DNA of 64,000 nt, from NCBI RefSeq assembly GCF_004114915.1, contig NZ_CP022219.1:4370501-4434500 (forward strand). The letters are read 5' to 3'. Position numbers and translations under genes: made by a program. Every line of letters begins with the position of its first letter. Position 1 is the stretch's first letter. The DNA comes from Bradyrhizobium guangxiense (GTDB taxonomy: Bacteria > Pseudomonadota > Alphaproteobacteria > Rhizobiales > Xanthobacteraceae). Below the pieces are notes generated by a model, which saw only the letters and a list, made by a program, of their open reading frames with translations, had not been told where the DNA came from and made no database searches. Of the stretch, positions 7,781 through 16,086 are shown piece after piece.

Positions 7781-10700
7781 TTAGCTGGATTTGGCTGTGG
7801 TCGGAGTCGCCTCGCGCGGGGCGCGCAAGGCGATATATATCGCGGGAATGACCAGCACGGTGAGCAGCGTTGACGAGGCAAGCCCGAACAGGAGCGAGAT
7901 CGCCAATCCCTGGAAGATCGGATCGAGCAGGATGGTCGCAGCCCCGATCATCGCCGCAAGCGCGGTGAGCAGGATCGGCTTGAAGCGGACCGCGCCGGCT
8001 TCCAGCACCACCTCGCGAAGCGACTTGCGGTCTCCACCGCTGTGCCTGATGAAATCGACCAGCAGGATCGAGTTGCGCACGATGATGCCGGCCAGCGCGA
8101 TGAAGCCGATCATCGAGGTCGCGGTGAACGGCGCACCCAGCAGCCAGTGCCCGATCAGGATGCCGATCAACGTCAGCGGAATCGGCGTCAGGATCACGAG
8201 CGGCAAACGGAAGCTCCTGAACTGGGCGACGACCAGCACGTAGATGCCGAGGATGGCCGCACCGAAGGCGGCGCCCATGTCGCGAAAGGTCACCCAGGTA
8301 ATCTCCCACTCGCCGTCCCACAGCAGCGTAGGCCGCGACTCGTCCGATGGTTGGCCGTGCAGGCTGATCGCTGGCTTCGGCAGCCTGCCCCAGTCATGGG
8401 CATCCACACGATCGGCAACTGCGAGCATTCCGTAAAGCGGTGCCTCGAAGCGCCCGGCAAGCTCGGCCATCACCATGTCGGCGAAGCGACCGTCACGGCG
8501 GAAGATGGTAGGCGAGCCCTCCTCCATGGTCGCCTTCACGACCTGGCCGAGTTCGACCACCGTCTTGCTGCCGGGCAACGTGTTGGCCGGCACCGGCGTC
8601 GAGGCCAGCGCCTCGTCCCAGACCAGATTACGCTTTCCAAGATGCACCGCGATCTCGATCGGGTTGCGGTCCTCGCCACGATGCGAGTAGCCGATCGATA
8701 TCCCACCGAACAGCGCCTGGATGGTGTCGTAGACGTCGCGCTGCTCGACGCCGAAGAATTGGAGCCGGTCCTGGTCGATCGAGAGCCGCAGCCGCGGCCG
8801 CTTCTCGCCGATGGAATCGTCGATGTCGACGATGAACGGCACTTCGGCAAACACCTTCTTGAGCTCGGCCGTGACCGCACGGCGCGTGGTCGCATCGGGA
8901 CCGTAGACCTCGGCGAGCAGCGTCGAAAGCACCGGCGGCCCGGGCGGCACCTCGACCACCTTGATGCTGGTGCCCGCGGGCGGATCGAGCGCCTTCAGCT
9001 TCTCGCGCAGCTCGAGCGCGATCTCATGGCTCGCCCGCTTGCGCTCACCGCGCGCAGCCAAGTTGACCTGCACCTCGCCGAGCTCGGGCCTCTGGCGCAA
9101 GTAATAGTGACGCACCAGGCCGTTGAAATTGAAAGGCGCCGGCGTGCCGGCATAGGATTGCAGCGAGGTGACCTCCGGCAATCGCCGTGCGATCGCGGCC
9201 GCCTCGAACAGGGTGCGCTCGGTCGCCTCCAGGCTCGCGCCTTCCGGCAGGTCGACGACCACGGCGATCTCGGACTTGTTGTCGAACGGCAGAAGCTTGA
9301 CCGTCACCGACTTGGTTGCAAACAGCGTCATCGACAGCAGCGTCGCGATGCCGACGCCGAGCAGGAATATCCAGGCCGACCGCTTGCTCCGCACGATCGG
9401 CGTGGCGAAGCGCCGATAGAGCCGGCCGAGCCGGCCTTCATCGTGGGCCGCATGCGCCGAGACGACCTCGCCCCTCGGTGCCAGCTTGAGCATCAGCCAA
9501 GGCGCGACCACCATCGCAACGAAGAACGAGAACAGCATGGCCGCCGACGCATTGGCCGGGATCGGGGCCATATAGGGGCCCATCAGGCCCGACACGAACA
9601 GCATCGGCAGCAGCGCGGCGACCACGGTCAATGTCGCGACGATGGTGGGGTTGCCGACCTCCGCCACCGCCTCGATGGTCGCCTGCAGGCGCGGCCGGCC
9701 GTCGCGCATGCCCCAGTGCCGCGCGATGTTCTCGACGACGACAATGGCGTCGTCGACGAGAATGCCGATGGAGAAGATCAACGCGAACAGGCTGACGCGG
9801 TTGATGGTGTAGCCCATCAGATTGGCAGCAAACATCGTGAGCAGGATCGTCGTGGGAATCACGACGAACGTCACCAGCGCTTCGCGCCAGCCGATCGCGA
9901 TCGCGATCAGGACGACGATCGAGACGGTCGCAAGGCCGAGGTGGAACAGCAGCTCGTTGGCCTTGTCGTTGGCAGTCTCGCCGTAGTCGCGGGTCAACGT
10001 CACCTGGATATCCCCAGGGATCAGGCGCGACTTCAGGTCTTCGAGGCGCCTCGCGATGTTCTCGGACACGACGACGGCATTGGCACCGGCCCGCTTGGCC
10101 AGCGCCAGGCTGACGGCGGGCGTACGCGCCCACTGCCCGACAGGGTCGCGGGAATCGGTCCAGACGCGATGCTCGATGGTGCTTGGACCAACGACGACGG
10201 AGGCAACATCCTTGACATACACCGGCCGGCCGTCGCGGCTCGTGATTAGCAACAGCCCGATGTCGGGAATGCCGGACAGCGTCTGCCCCGCCGCGACGTT
10301 CCGCACGATGCCGGCATCGCGGACTTGCCCGGCCAGGAACGAGCGATTGGCGTCCTTCACCTTGGCCACGAGCTGCTGCAGCGTGATACCGAACAGCGAC
10401 AGCTTCTCCGGATCGGGCTCGACCCGGATCTGTTGCGCCGCGCCGCCGGAGATGTAGGTCAGGCCGATGTCGTCGACCTTCATCAGCTCCGCCCGCAGCT
10501 TGTCGGCGAGCTCGTAGAGATCCTTGTCGGTCCAGCGGCTGGCGGCCTCCGGCTTGGGCGATAGCGTCAGCACCGTCACCGCAACGTCATTGATGCCCCG
10601 GCCGACGATGAGCGGCTCGGGGATGCCGACAGGAATGCGGTCGAGATTGGCGCGGATCTTTTCGTGGACCCGCAGGATGGCATCCTCGAACTTGGTGCCG

Positions 10701-11005
10701 ACCAGGAAACGCGCGGTGACCATCACGCGGTCGTCCTCGGTCTGGCTGTAGACATGCTCGACGCCGTCGATGCCCTTGACGATCGATTCTAGCGGCTTTC
10801 TCACCAGCTCGACCGCGTCGGGCGCGCGCAGGCCGTCGGCGTTGACGCGGATATCGACCATGGGGACGCTGATCTGCGGCTCCTCCTCGCGCGGGATCAC
10901 CACGACGGCGATCAGCCCCACGACGAGCGCCCCGAGCAGGAATAGCGGCGTAAGCGGTGATGCGATGGTCGACTTGGTCAACCGTCCGGACAGCCCGAGA
11001 TTCAC
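7781..11005 (-). CDS. RND efflux transporter permease
   Basis: 1074 residues, the usual size of an inner-membrane AcrB-type RND pump that exports substrates across the envelope using the proton gradient. The TM4 proton-relay pair is visible as ILVDDAIVVVENI. The TM10 position that is Lys in AcrB (AKNAIL) reads VRNSIL, i.e. Arg. The N-terminus (SPLTPLFLLGALVVGL) is the first membrane helix. It starts with GTG overlapping the adaptor stop by 4 bases, so the two are translationally coupled. The subgroup carries an IPREEEPQISVPM motif after TM1; substrate not predictable, though the locus suggests reactive sulfur or a related toxicant. Confidence 0.88.
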   Translation of the reverse strand: MNLGLSGRLTKSTIASPLTPLFLLGALVVGLIAVVVIPREEEPQISVPMVDIRVNADGLRAPDAVELVRKPLESIVKGIDGVEHVYSQTEDDRVMVTARFLVGTKFEDAILRVHEKIRANLDRIPVGIPEPLIVGRGINDVAVTVLTLSPKPEAASRWTDKDLYELADKLRAELMKVDDIGLTYISGGAAQQIRVEPDPEKLSLFGITLQQLVAKVKDANRSFLAGQVRDAGIVRNVAAGQTLSGIPDIGLLLITSRDGRPVYVKDVASVVVGPSTIEHRVWTDSRDPVGQWARTPAVSLALAKRAGANAVVVSENIARRLEDLKSRLIPGDIQVTLTRDYGETANDKANELLFHLGLATVSIVVLIAIAIGWREALVTFVVIPTTILLTMFAANLMGYTINRVSLFALIFSIGILVDDAIVVVENIARHWGMRDGRPRLQATIEAVAEVGNPTIVATLTVVAALLPMLFVSGLMGPYMAPIPANASAAMLFSFFVAMVVAPWLMLKLAPRGEVVSAHAAHDEGRLGRLYRRFATPIVRSKRSAWIFLLGVGIATLLSMTLFATKSVTVKLLPFDNKSEIAVVVDLPEGASLEATERTLFEAAAIARRLPEVTSLQSYAGTPAPFNFNGLVRHYYLRQRPELGEVQVNLAARGERKRASHEIALELREKLKALDPPAGTSIKVVEVPPGPPVLSTLLAEVYGPDATTRRAVTAELKKVFAEVPFIVDIDDSIGEKRPRLRLSIDQDRLQFFGVEQRDVYDTIQALFGGISIGYSHRGEDRNPIEIAVHLGKRNLVWDEALASTPVPANTLPGSKTVVELGQVVKATMEEGSPTIFRRDGRFADMVMAELAGRFEAPLYGMLAVADRVDAHDWGRLPKPAISLHGQPSDESRPTLLWDGEWEITWVTFRDMGAAFGAAILGIYVLVVAQFRSFRLPLVILTPIPLTLIGILIGHWLLGAPFTATSMIGFIALAGIIVRNSILLVDFIRHSGGDRKSLREVVLEAGAVRFKPILLTALAAMIGAATILLDPIFQGLAISLLFGLASSTLLTVLVIPAIYIALRAPREATPTTAKSS

Positions 11006-12024
11006 GGCCGCACCAATTGGTCATCGGCCCGGATGCCCGACAGGATCTCGAGGCCGTCGGGAAGCGAGGGCGTCGGCATCTCGCGGCCGCGCTGCACCGG
11101 CACGTCGATCGTCTCGCCGCCTTTCCGGAGCTGGACGTAGTCGATGCCGAAACGGGTGGTCACATAGCTCGCAGGGATGACGAAGGCCGGCCGCGCCCCG
11201 CCGGCGATCCAGACCCGCAAGCGATCGCCGACGAAATACTCGCCGAGCCCCTCGACGGTCGCGTCCGCAATGACGCGCCCCTCCTCGATCTGGGGATAGA
11301 CGAGGTCGATGACGCCCGACTTGGCGGCTTCGCCGACGAACTCAGCGCCGTCGACGCGAATCCTGTCCCCCGGCTTGAGCCAGCGCGCATGCCGCTCCGG
11401 CACGCGAAGCCGCAGCTTGAAATTCTGCTGGGCGACGGTAACGATCGGATCGCCGGCAAGCACCACGGATCCCACGGTGATGAGCCTCTTCAGCACGCGG
11501 CCATCCGCCGGCGCCAGCACCTGCCCCTGGTTGAGCTGCTCGTTGATCACCGCACGTTCGGCAGTCTTGGCACGCAGGCCGTTCTCGGCGACGTTCAGCG
11601 CGGTGCGCTGCTCGTCGAGCTTGACCCGTGGCAGGATACCGCGCTCGACCAGCCCTTCGGTCCGGGTGAAGTCGAGCTGCGCCTGATTCGCCTGCGCCTG
11701 CAGCGCCTCGATCTGCGCGTCGAGCGATTTCATCTGCAGCACGAGCTTGTCGTCGCCGATGGTCGCGATCGCCTGGCCGGCGGCAACGCGATCACCTTCC
11801 CTGACCTTGAGCTGAGCCACGGTGCCGCCGATGCGTCCGCGCGCCGGCACCACGCTGATGCTTTCAACTGTGGCGAATACCGCCTTTTCGTCTGCGATCG
11901 ATTGCGGCGTGACGACGAGCGTCTCGGCCGCGGTCGCAGGTGTTCCAGACAGGCCGGTCGCCGCGAACGCGGCCAGCAAGCCCAAATATCTCGCCATACA
12001 TCGCATGGAACGATTCCGTGTCAT
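11002..12024 (-). CDS. RND efflux periplasmic adaptor (membrane fusion protein)
   Basis: About 340 residues, starting at ATG 12024 (or internal ATGs such as MARYLG). A signal sequence of about 35 residues ends at ATAAE. It is followed by the split lipoyl half-motif (GRIGGTVAQLKVREGDRVAAGQ), a coiled-coil hairpin of about 60 residues rich in Gln and Leu, the second lipoyl half (LAPADGRVLKRLITVGSVV) and beta-barrel domains. It links the pump to an outer-membrane channel; no channel gene is nearby, so a TolC-like protein elsewhere is assumed. Second gene of the bigR operon. Confidence 0.85.
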   Translation of the reverse strand: MTRNRSMRCMARYLGLLAAFAATGLSGTPATAAETLVVTPQSIADEKAVFATVESISVVPARGRIGGTVAQLKVREGDRVAAGQAIATIGDDKLVLQMKSLDAQIEALQAQANQAQLDFTRTEGLVERGILPRVKLDEQRTALNVAENGLRAKTAERAVINEQLNQGQVLAPADGRVLKRLITVGSVVLAGDPIVTVAQQNFKLRLRVPERHARWLKPGDRIRVDGAEFVGEAAKSGVIDLVYPQIEEGRVIADATVEGLGEYFVGDRLRVWIAGGARPAFVIPASYVTTRFGIDYVQLRKGGETIDVPVQRGREMPTPSLPDGLEILSGIRADDQLVRP

Positions 12025-12125
12025 GATCAAAGCATCACCATGCCGCTGGGCGGCTCATTTCATCTGCGGGAGAATAGGGCGCGTTGATCCTGCTCAAGGC
12101 ACCCTCCCCCAAGCGCTCCTAGGTT

Positions 12126-12446
12126 TCATTTGGTCCTCGCGGAGTTCGGCGCGCAGAATGCCTGGTACAGCGTCTTCAGCACCTCGCGCGCCGGCTCGCT
12201 GGCGATCGAATAGAAGACCGTCTGTGCCTCACGCCGAGCGGACACCAGGCCATCCTTGCGAAGGAGCGCAAGATGTTGCGACACCGTGGAGTCCCGCAGG
12301 TTCAGGAACTCAGCGAGTTCGCCAACCGAGTGCTCGCCATCGATCAGCTGGCAGATGATCAGCAGGCGATGTCGATTGGCGAGCGCCTTCAGCAGCTCAC
12401 TCGCCTGATCCGCCGCCCGCTCCATGATCTCAGAATTTATATTCAT
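12126..12446 (-). CDS. bigR: ArsR/SmtB repressor, BigR/SqrR-like persulfide sensor
   Basis: 106 residues, winged-helix ArsR fold with recognition helix DSTVSQHLALLRKDG. It has exactly two cysteines, C32 (LIICQLIDGEHSVGEL) and C98 (YQAFCAPN), 66 residues apart. In BigR (C42/C108) and SqrR (C41/C107) the same spacing forms a tetrasulfide or disulfide that releases DNA in response to persulfide. It is transcribed with the adaptor, pump and AhpD-like genes and faces the SQR operon across a 93-bp AT-rich gap, so it likely represses both. The symbol rests on the cysteine pattern and context. Confidence 0.8.
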   Translation of the reverse strand: MNINSEIMERAADQASELLKALANRHRLLIICQLIDGEHSVGELAEFLNLRDSTVSQHLALLRKDGLVSARREAQTVFYSIASEPAREVLKTLYQAFCAPNSARTK

Positions 12447-12477
12447 ACTTGCGTATATATGAAATTACGAATATATA
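12442..12477. promoter_or_regulatory. Candidate BigR operator between divergent operons
   Basis: A sharply AT-rich island holding nested inverted repeats: TTCATA (12442-12447) with TATGAA (12458-12463), CGTA (12452-12455) with TACG (12466-12469), and TATATAT (12454-12460) with ATATATA (12471-12477). It overlaps the bigR start codon and lies about 65 bp before sqr, where one dimeric ArsR repressor could block both promoters. Inference from position and symmetry. Confidence 0.55.
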
Positions 12478-12539
12478 GTCAAGCACTGCACGACGGCGGA
12501 CCTGAACCGGCGGAGCAGCCTGGTCCAACGGAGGTACCC

Positions 12540-13826
12540 ATGGCGGAAGTTGTAATTATCGGAGCCGGTCTGAGCGGAACGCTGATGGCCTATGAATTGC
12601 TGCCCCAGTTGAGAAAGGACGATCGCCTCAGCGTCATCTCGCAAGGCGCCGTCTATCATTTCGTCCCATCAAATCCCTGGGTCGCGGTCGGGTGGCGCAA
12701 GCGCGAAGAGATCGAGATCGATCTCGCGGACGTGATGAAGCGCAAGGGAGTGCGGCTGTTGACGCAGGGCGCAAAGCGCGTCCACCCGACCGAGAACCGG
12801 ATCGAGCTCGGCGACGGCACGTCGATCGACTACGACTATCTGGTCGTCGCGACCGGCCCTGAACTTGCATTCGACGAAATCCCCGGCCTCGGGCCGCAGG
12901 GTCATACCCAGTCGATCTGCCACGTCGATCACGCCGCGCACGCTCGTGAAGCCTTCGAGAAGCTCGCGGCCAATCCCGGCCCGGTCGTGATCGGAGCTGT
13001 TCAGGGCGCCTCCTGCTTCGGCCCGGCCTACGAATTCCTCTTCATCCTGGAAACCGAGCTGCGCCGGCGCAAGCTGCGCGACCGGGTTCCGATGACCTTC
13101 GTCACCTCGGAGCCCTATATCGGCCACCTCGGTCTCGACGGCGTCGGGGACACCAAGGGTCTGCTGGAAAGCGAGATGCGCGAGAAGCACATCAAGTGGA
13201 TCACCAACGCCCGCGTCGACAATGTCGCCCCCGGCATGATGACGGTGGAGGAGTTTTCCGACGACGGCATGTCCCGCAAGGCTCATGAGCTGCCATTCGT
13301 CTACTCCATGATGTTGCCCGCCTTTCGCGGCGTCGAGGCGGTGCGCGGCATCGAGAAGCTGACCAACCCGCGCGGCTTCCTCGTGGTCGACAAGCATCAG
13401 CAGAACCCCGCCTTCCCCAACGTGTTTGCGGTCGGTGTCTGCGTGGCGATCGCGCCGGTTGGCGCAACGCCGGTGCCGGTCGGCGTCCCCAAGACCGGCT
13501 TCATGATCGAATCCATGGTGACGGCGACCGCGATCAACATCGGCGCGCTGCTCCGTGGCAAGGCGACGACGGCGCAGCCGACCTGGAATGCGATCTGCCT
13601 CGCCGATTTCGGCGACTCCGGGGTCGCCTTCCTGGCGCAGCCGCAGATCCCGCCGCGCAACGTCAATTGGTCCTCCAAGGGCGAATGGGTGCACTTCGCC
13701 AAGGTCGCCTTCGAGAAATACTTCCTGCGCAAGATGCGGCGCGGCGAGAGCGAGCCGTTCTACGAGCGCTTCCTGCTCGACAGGCTCAATATCGCCAAGA
13801 TCAAGGAGGTCCGAACCGGCACATGA
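12540..13826 (+). CDS. sqr: Sulfide:quinone oxidoreductase-like flavoprotein
   Basis: 428 residues. N-terminal FAD-binding GxGxxG (VVIIGAGLSGTLMAYEL), a second nucleotide-fold strand near DYDYLVVATGP, and three cysteines at the positions used in Aquifex SQR (C124/C156/C347): C127 (SICHVD), C159 (GASCFGPAYE) and C301 (VGVCVAIAPV). SQR oxidises H2S to polysulfide or persulfide at the membrane and passes electrons to quinone. Start at ATG 12540 with GGAGGT 5 bases upstream. First gene of a four-gene operon; the next gene overlaps by 4 bases. Confidence 0.85.
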   Translation: MAEVVIIGAGLSGTLMAYELLPQLRKDDRLSVISQGAVYHFVPSNPWVAVGWRKREEIEIDLADVMKRKGVRLLTQGAKRVHPTENRIELGDGTSIDYDYLVVATGPELAFDEIPGLGPQGHTQSICHVDHAAHAREAFEKLAANPGPVVIGAVQGASCFGPAYEFLFILETELRRRKLRDRVPMTFVTSEPYIGHLGLDGVGDTKGLLESEMREKHIKWITNARVDNVAPGMMTVEEFSDDGMSRKAHELPFVYSMMLPAFRGVEAVRGIEKLTNPRGFLVVDKHQQNPAFPNVFAVGVCVAIAPVGATPVPVGVPKTGFMIESMVTATAINIGALLRGKATTAQPTWNAICLADFGDSGVAFLAQPQIPPRNVNWSSKGEWVHFAKVAFEKYFLRKMRRGESEPFYERFLLDRLNIAKIKEVRTGT

Positions 13827-14266
13827 GCACGACACGCCAGATCGTCTGCGGACGCTGCGGCCGCATCAACCGCCTGCCCGCCGAGCGCGCAGCGGAAGGT
13901 GCGCGCTGCGGCGCCTGCCACCAGCCGATGTTCACCGGCCAACCGATCGAGGTGGACGAAGCAGCGTTCGGTCGCCATGTCGCCAGCAGCGATATTCCCG
14001 TGCTCGTCGACGTCTGGGCGCCATGGTGCGGCCCCTGCCGCGCCATGGCACCGATGTTCGAGCGCGCGGCGCAGCAGCTCGAGCCCGCCGTGCGGCTCTT
14101 GAAGCTGAATTCGGACAACGCACCCGCATTGTCGTCGCGGCTCAACATCAGCGGCATTCCGACGCTGCTGCTGATGCGTGGCGGCCGCGAGATCGCCCGC
14201 CAGTCCGGCGCGATGGATACGCGCAGCATCGTCGCCTGGACCGAAGCCAACCTGACCCGTTCGTAG
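13823..14266 (+). CDS. trxC: Thioredoxin 2 (zinc-ribbon type)
   Basis: 147 residues. An N-terminal zinc ribbon with two CxxC pairs (C9/C12 and C29/C32) precedes a thioredoxin domain with active site WAPWCGPC (C69/C72) and the cis-Pro loop SGIPTLLL. This is the TrxC (thioredoxin 2) layout. The ATG overlaps the SQR stop (ATGA), so translation is coupled. In this operon it could reduce persulfide formed by SQR or recycle oxidised BigR. Confidence 0.88.
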   Translation: MSTTRQIVCGRCGRINRLPAERAAEGARCGACHQPMFTGQPIEVDEAAFGRHVASSDIPVLVDVWAPWCGPCRAMAPMFERAAQQLEPAVRLLKLNSDNAPALSSRLNISGIPTLLLMRGGREIARQSGAMDTRSIVAWTEANLTRS

Positions 14267-14290
14267 CGTTACAAGCAAAAGGAGCCTGCC

Positions 14291-14494
14291 ATGAATGTCG
14301 ACAAAGCCGTTCTCGCGTTCGCGGGATTCGTCGTCCTGCTCGGTCTCGCACTGGGCACCTATGTGAATGCGTATTGGTACCTGCTGACGGCCTTTGCCGG
14401 CCTGAACATGTTGCAGGCCTCGTTCACGGGCTTCTGCCCGGCAGCCATCGTGTTCAGGAAGCTCGGCCTGAGCAGCGGCTGCGCGTTCTCCTGA
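14291..14494 (+). CDS. DUF2892 (YgaP-like) membrane protein
   Basis: 67 residues with two transmembrane helices and the family pattern MNVDKAVLAFAGFVVLLGLALG...NAYWYLLTAFAGLNMLQASFTGFCPAAIVFRKLG. It is the membrane part of YgaP-type rhodaneses, here without the rhodanese domain. The Cys in GFCPA and a C-terminal Cys are retained. Such genes recur in BigR/SqrR regulons and are thought to work on sulfur export or sulfane sulfur transfer; the exact role is unproven. An AGGAGCC ribosome-binding site precedes ATG 14291. Confidence 0.8.
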   Translation: MNVDKAVLAFAGFVVLLGLALGTYVNAYWYLLTAFAGLNMLQASFTGFCPAAIVFRKLGLSSGCAFS

Positions 14495-14533
14495 ACGCGC
14501 GCCGATGCAGTTTGTGATGCAGGGGAATTTGCC

Positions 14534-15973
14534 ATGACCGACGACACCTTCATCGAGGGGCCTCTCTACGAGAAGCGCAGGAAGGTCTATCCGCAGTCGG
14601 TCCACGGGCCGTTCCGCCGCATCAAATGGACGATCCTCTGCGTCACGCTCGGGATCTATTATCTCCTGCCGTTCGTGCGCTGGAATCGCGGGCACGGCCT
14701 GCCCGACCAGGCCGTGCTGATCGACTTGCCGCATCGGCGCTTCTACTTCTTCTTCATCGAATTATGGCCGCAGGAGGTCTACTACTTCACCGGCCTGCTC
14801 ATCGTCGCGGCGATGACGCTGTTCCTGATGAACGCAGTCGCGGGACGATTGTGGTGTGGCTATTTGTGCCCGCAGACGGTGTGGACCGACCTGTTCTACG
14901 CCGTCGAACGCTGGGTCGAAGGCGACCGGCGCGAGCGCATGCAAGGCGACAAGCGCTACTGGACTTTCGGCCACATTCGAAAGGTCGCGCTGAAGCACTT
15001 TCTCTGGATCATGATCGCCTGGTGGACCGGCGGCGCCTGGGTGCTCTACTTCGACGATGCGCCGACATTGGTGAAGGAGCTCGCCACCTTTCAGGCCCCG
15101 TTCATCGCCTATCTCTGGATCGGCATTCTCACCGCCACGACCTACGTCTTCGCCGGCCACGCCCGCGAGCAGATGTGCATCTACATGTGCCCCTGGCCGC
15201 GCATCCAGGCGGCCCTGACCGACGAATGGGCGCTCAACGTCACCTATCGCCGCGCCCGCGGCGAGCCGCGCATGTCGGTGAAGAAAGCGGACGCCGCCCG
15301 CGCCCAGGGCGATCTCGCCGGCGACTGCGTCGACTGCCACCAGTGCATCAATGTCTGTCCGACCGGCGTCGACATCCGCCACGGCATCCAGCTCGGCTGC
15401 ATCCAGTGCGGCCTGTGCATCGACGCCTGCGACAACGTCATGCAGGAGATCGGCCGGCCCAAGGGCCTGATCGGCTACGACACCGACATCAACATGCAGC
15501 GCCGGCGCGAGGGCAAGCCCCCCCTCTATCGCATCGTCCGCCCGCGCACGCTGATCTACACGGCAGCGATCGCGATCGTCGGAAGCATCATGCTCTACAC
15601 GCTCGCCACGCGCGCGACCATGGACGTCAACGTGCTGCACGAGCGCAATCCGCTGTTCGTTCAGCTCTCGGATGGCGGCGTGCGCAACGACTATACAGTG
15701 CGCATTCTCAACAAGAGCGTACAGCGATCGTTCGCGCTGGAGCTCTCGGGCCTGCCGGGCGCACCCCTCCGCGTCGCCGGCGTCGAGGCGGGCCCCGACG
15801 GCAAGCCGGTCATCGAGGTCGGGCAGGATCAGACCCGCGAGGTCAGGCTGTCGATTCAGGTCGGCCGAGCCGACCTGCCGAAGACCTCGCGCGACATCGA
15901 CATTGCCATCACCGATATCGCGGGAGGCGGACGGGCGAGCGCGCGCGACCATTTCGTACCGGGCGAGCAATAG
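14534..15973 (+). CDS. CcoG/RdxA/FixG-family polyferredoxin membrane protein
   Basis: 479 residues. Several N-terminal membrane helices with a LWCGYLCPQTVWTD motif and a second EQMCIYMCPWPR motif, then two 4Fe-4S ferredoxin clusters (DCHQCINVCPTG, GCIQCGLCIDACD), and a C-terminal periplasmic immunoglobulin-like domain after the last helix at about 335-355. This matches CcoG, a copper reductase for cbb3 oxidase assembly. Here it sits behind sqr and trxC rather than with fixH/fixI/fixS, so it may handle electrons or copper under sulfide stress. Confidence 0.82.
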   Translation: MTDDTFIEGPLYEKRRKVYPQSVHGPFRRIKWTILCVTLGIYYLLPFVRWNRGHGLPDQAVLIDLPHRRFYFFFIELWPQEVYYFTGLLIVAAMTLFLMNAVAGRLWCGYLCPQTVWTDLFYAVERWVEGDRRERMQGDKRYWTFGHIRKVALKHFLWIMIAWWTGGAWVLYFDDAPTLVKELATFQAPFIAYLWIGILTATTYVFAGHAREQMCIYMCPWPRIQAALTDEWALNVTYRRARGEPRMSVKKADAARAQGDLAGDCVDCHQCINVCPTGVDIRHGIQLGCIQCGLCIDACDNVMQEIGRPKGLIGYDTDINMQRRREGKPPLYRIVRPRTLIYTAAIAIVGSIMLYTLATRATMDVNVLHERNPLFVQLSDGGVRNDYTVRILNKSVQRSFALELSGLPGAPLRVAGVEAGPDGKPVIEVGQDQTREVRLSIQVGRADLPKTSRDIDIAITDIAGGGRASARDHFVPGEQ

Positions 15974-16086
15974 CGCCCGCGTTGGGACCAGCCGGCGGCC
16001 AGGCTCCGGATGGTCAACGAGACGTTAACACGACCGCTCGAATTGAAGCAGGGTCCCAACGGTATCTTCCATTCTTTGCGCTAAGG

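Noticed and set aside
8042..10249. 735-codon plus-strand open frame
   Set aside because: Antisense shadow of the RND pump; composition (Arg/His/Asp-rich, no domain) is that of a GC-rich reverse frame.
14534..15973. Naming this gene fixG outright
   Set aside because: Family match is good but its operon (sqr-trxC) differs from fixGHIS, so only the family is stated.
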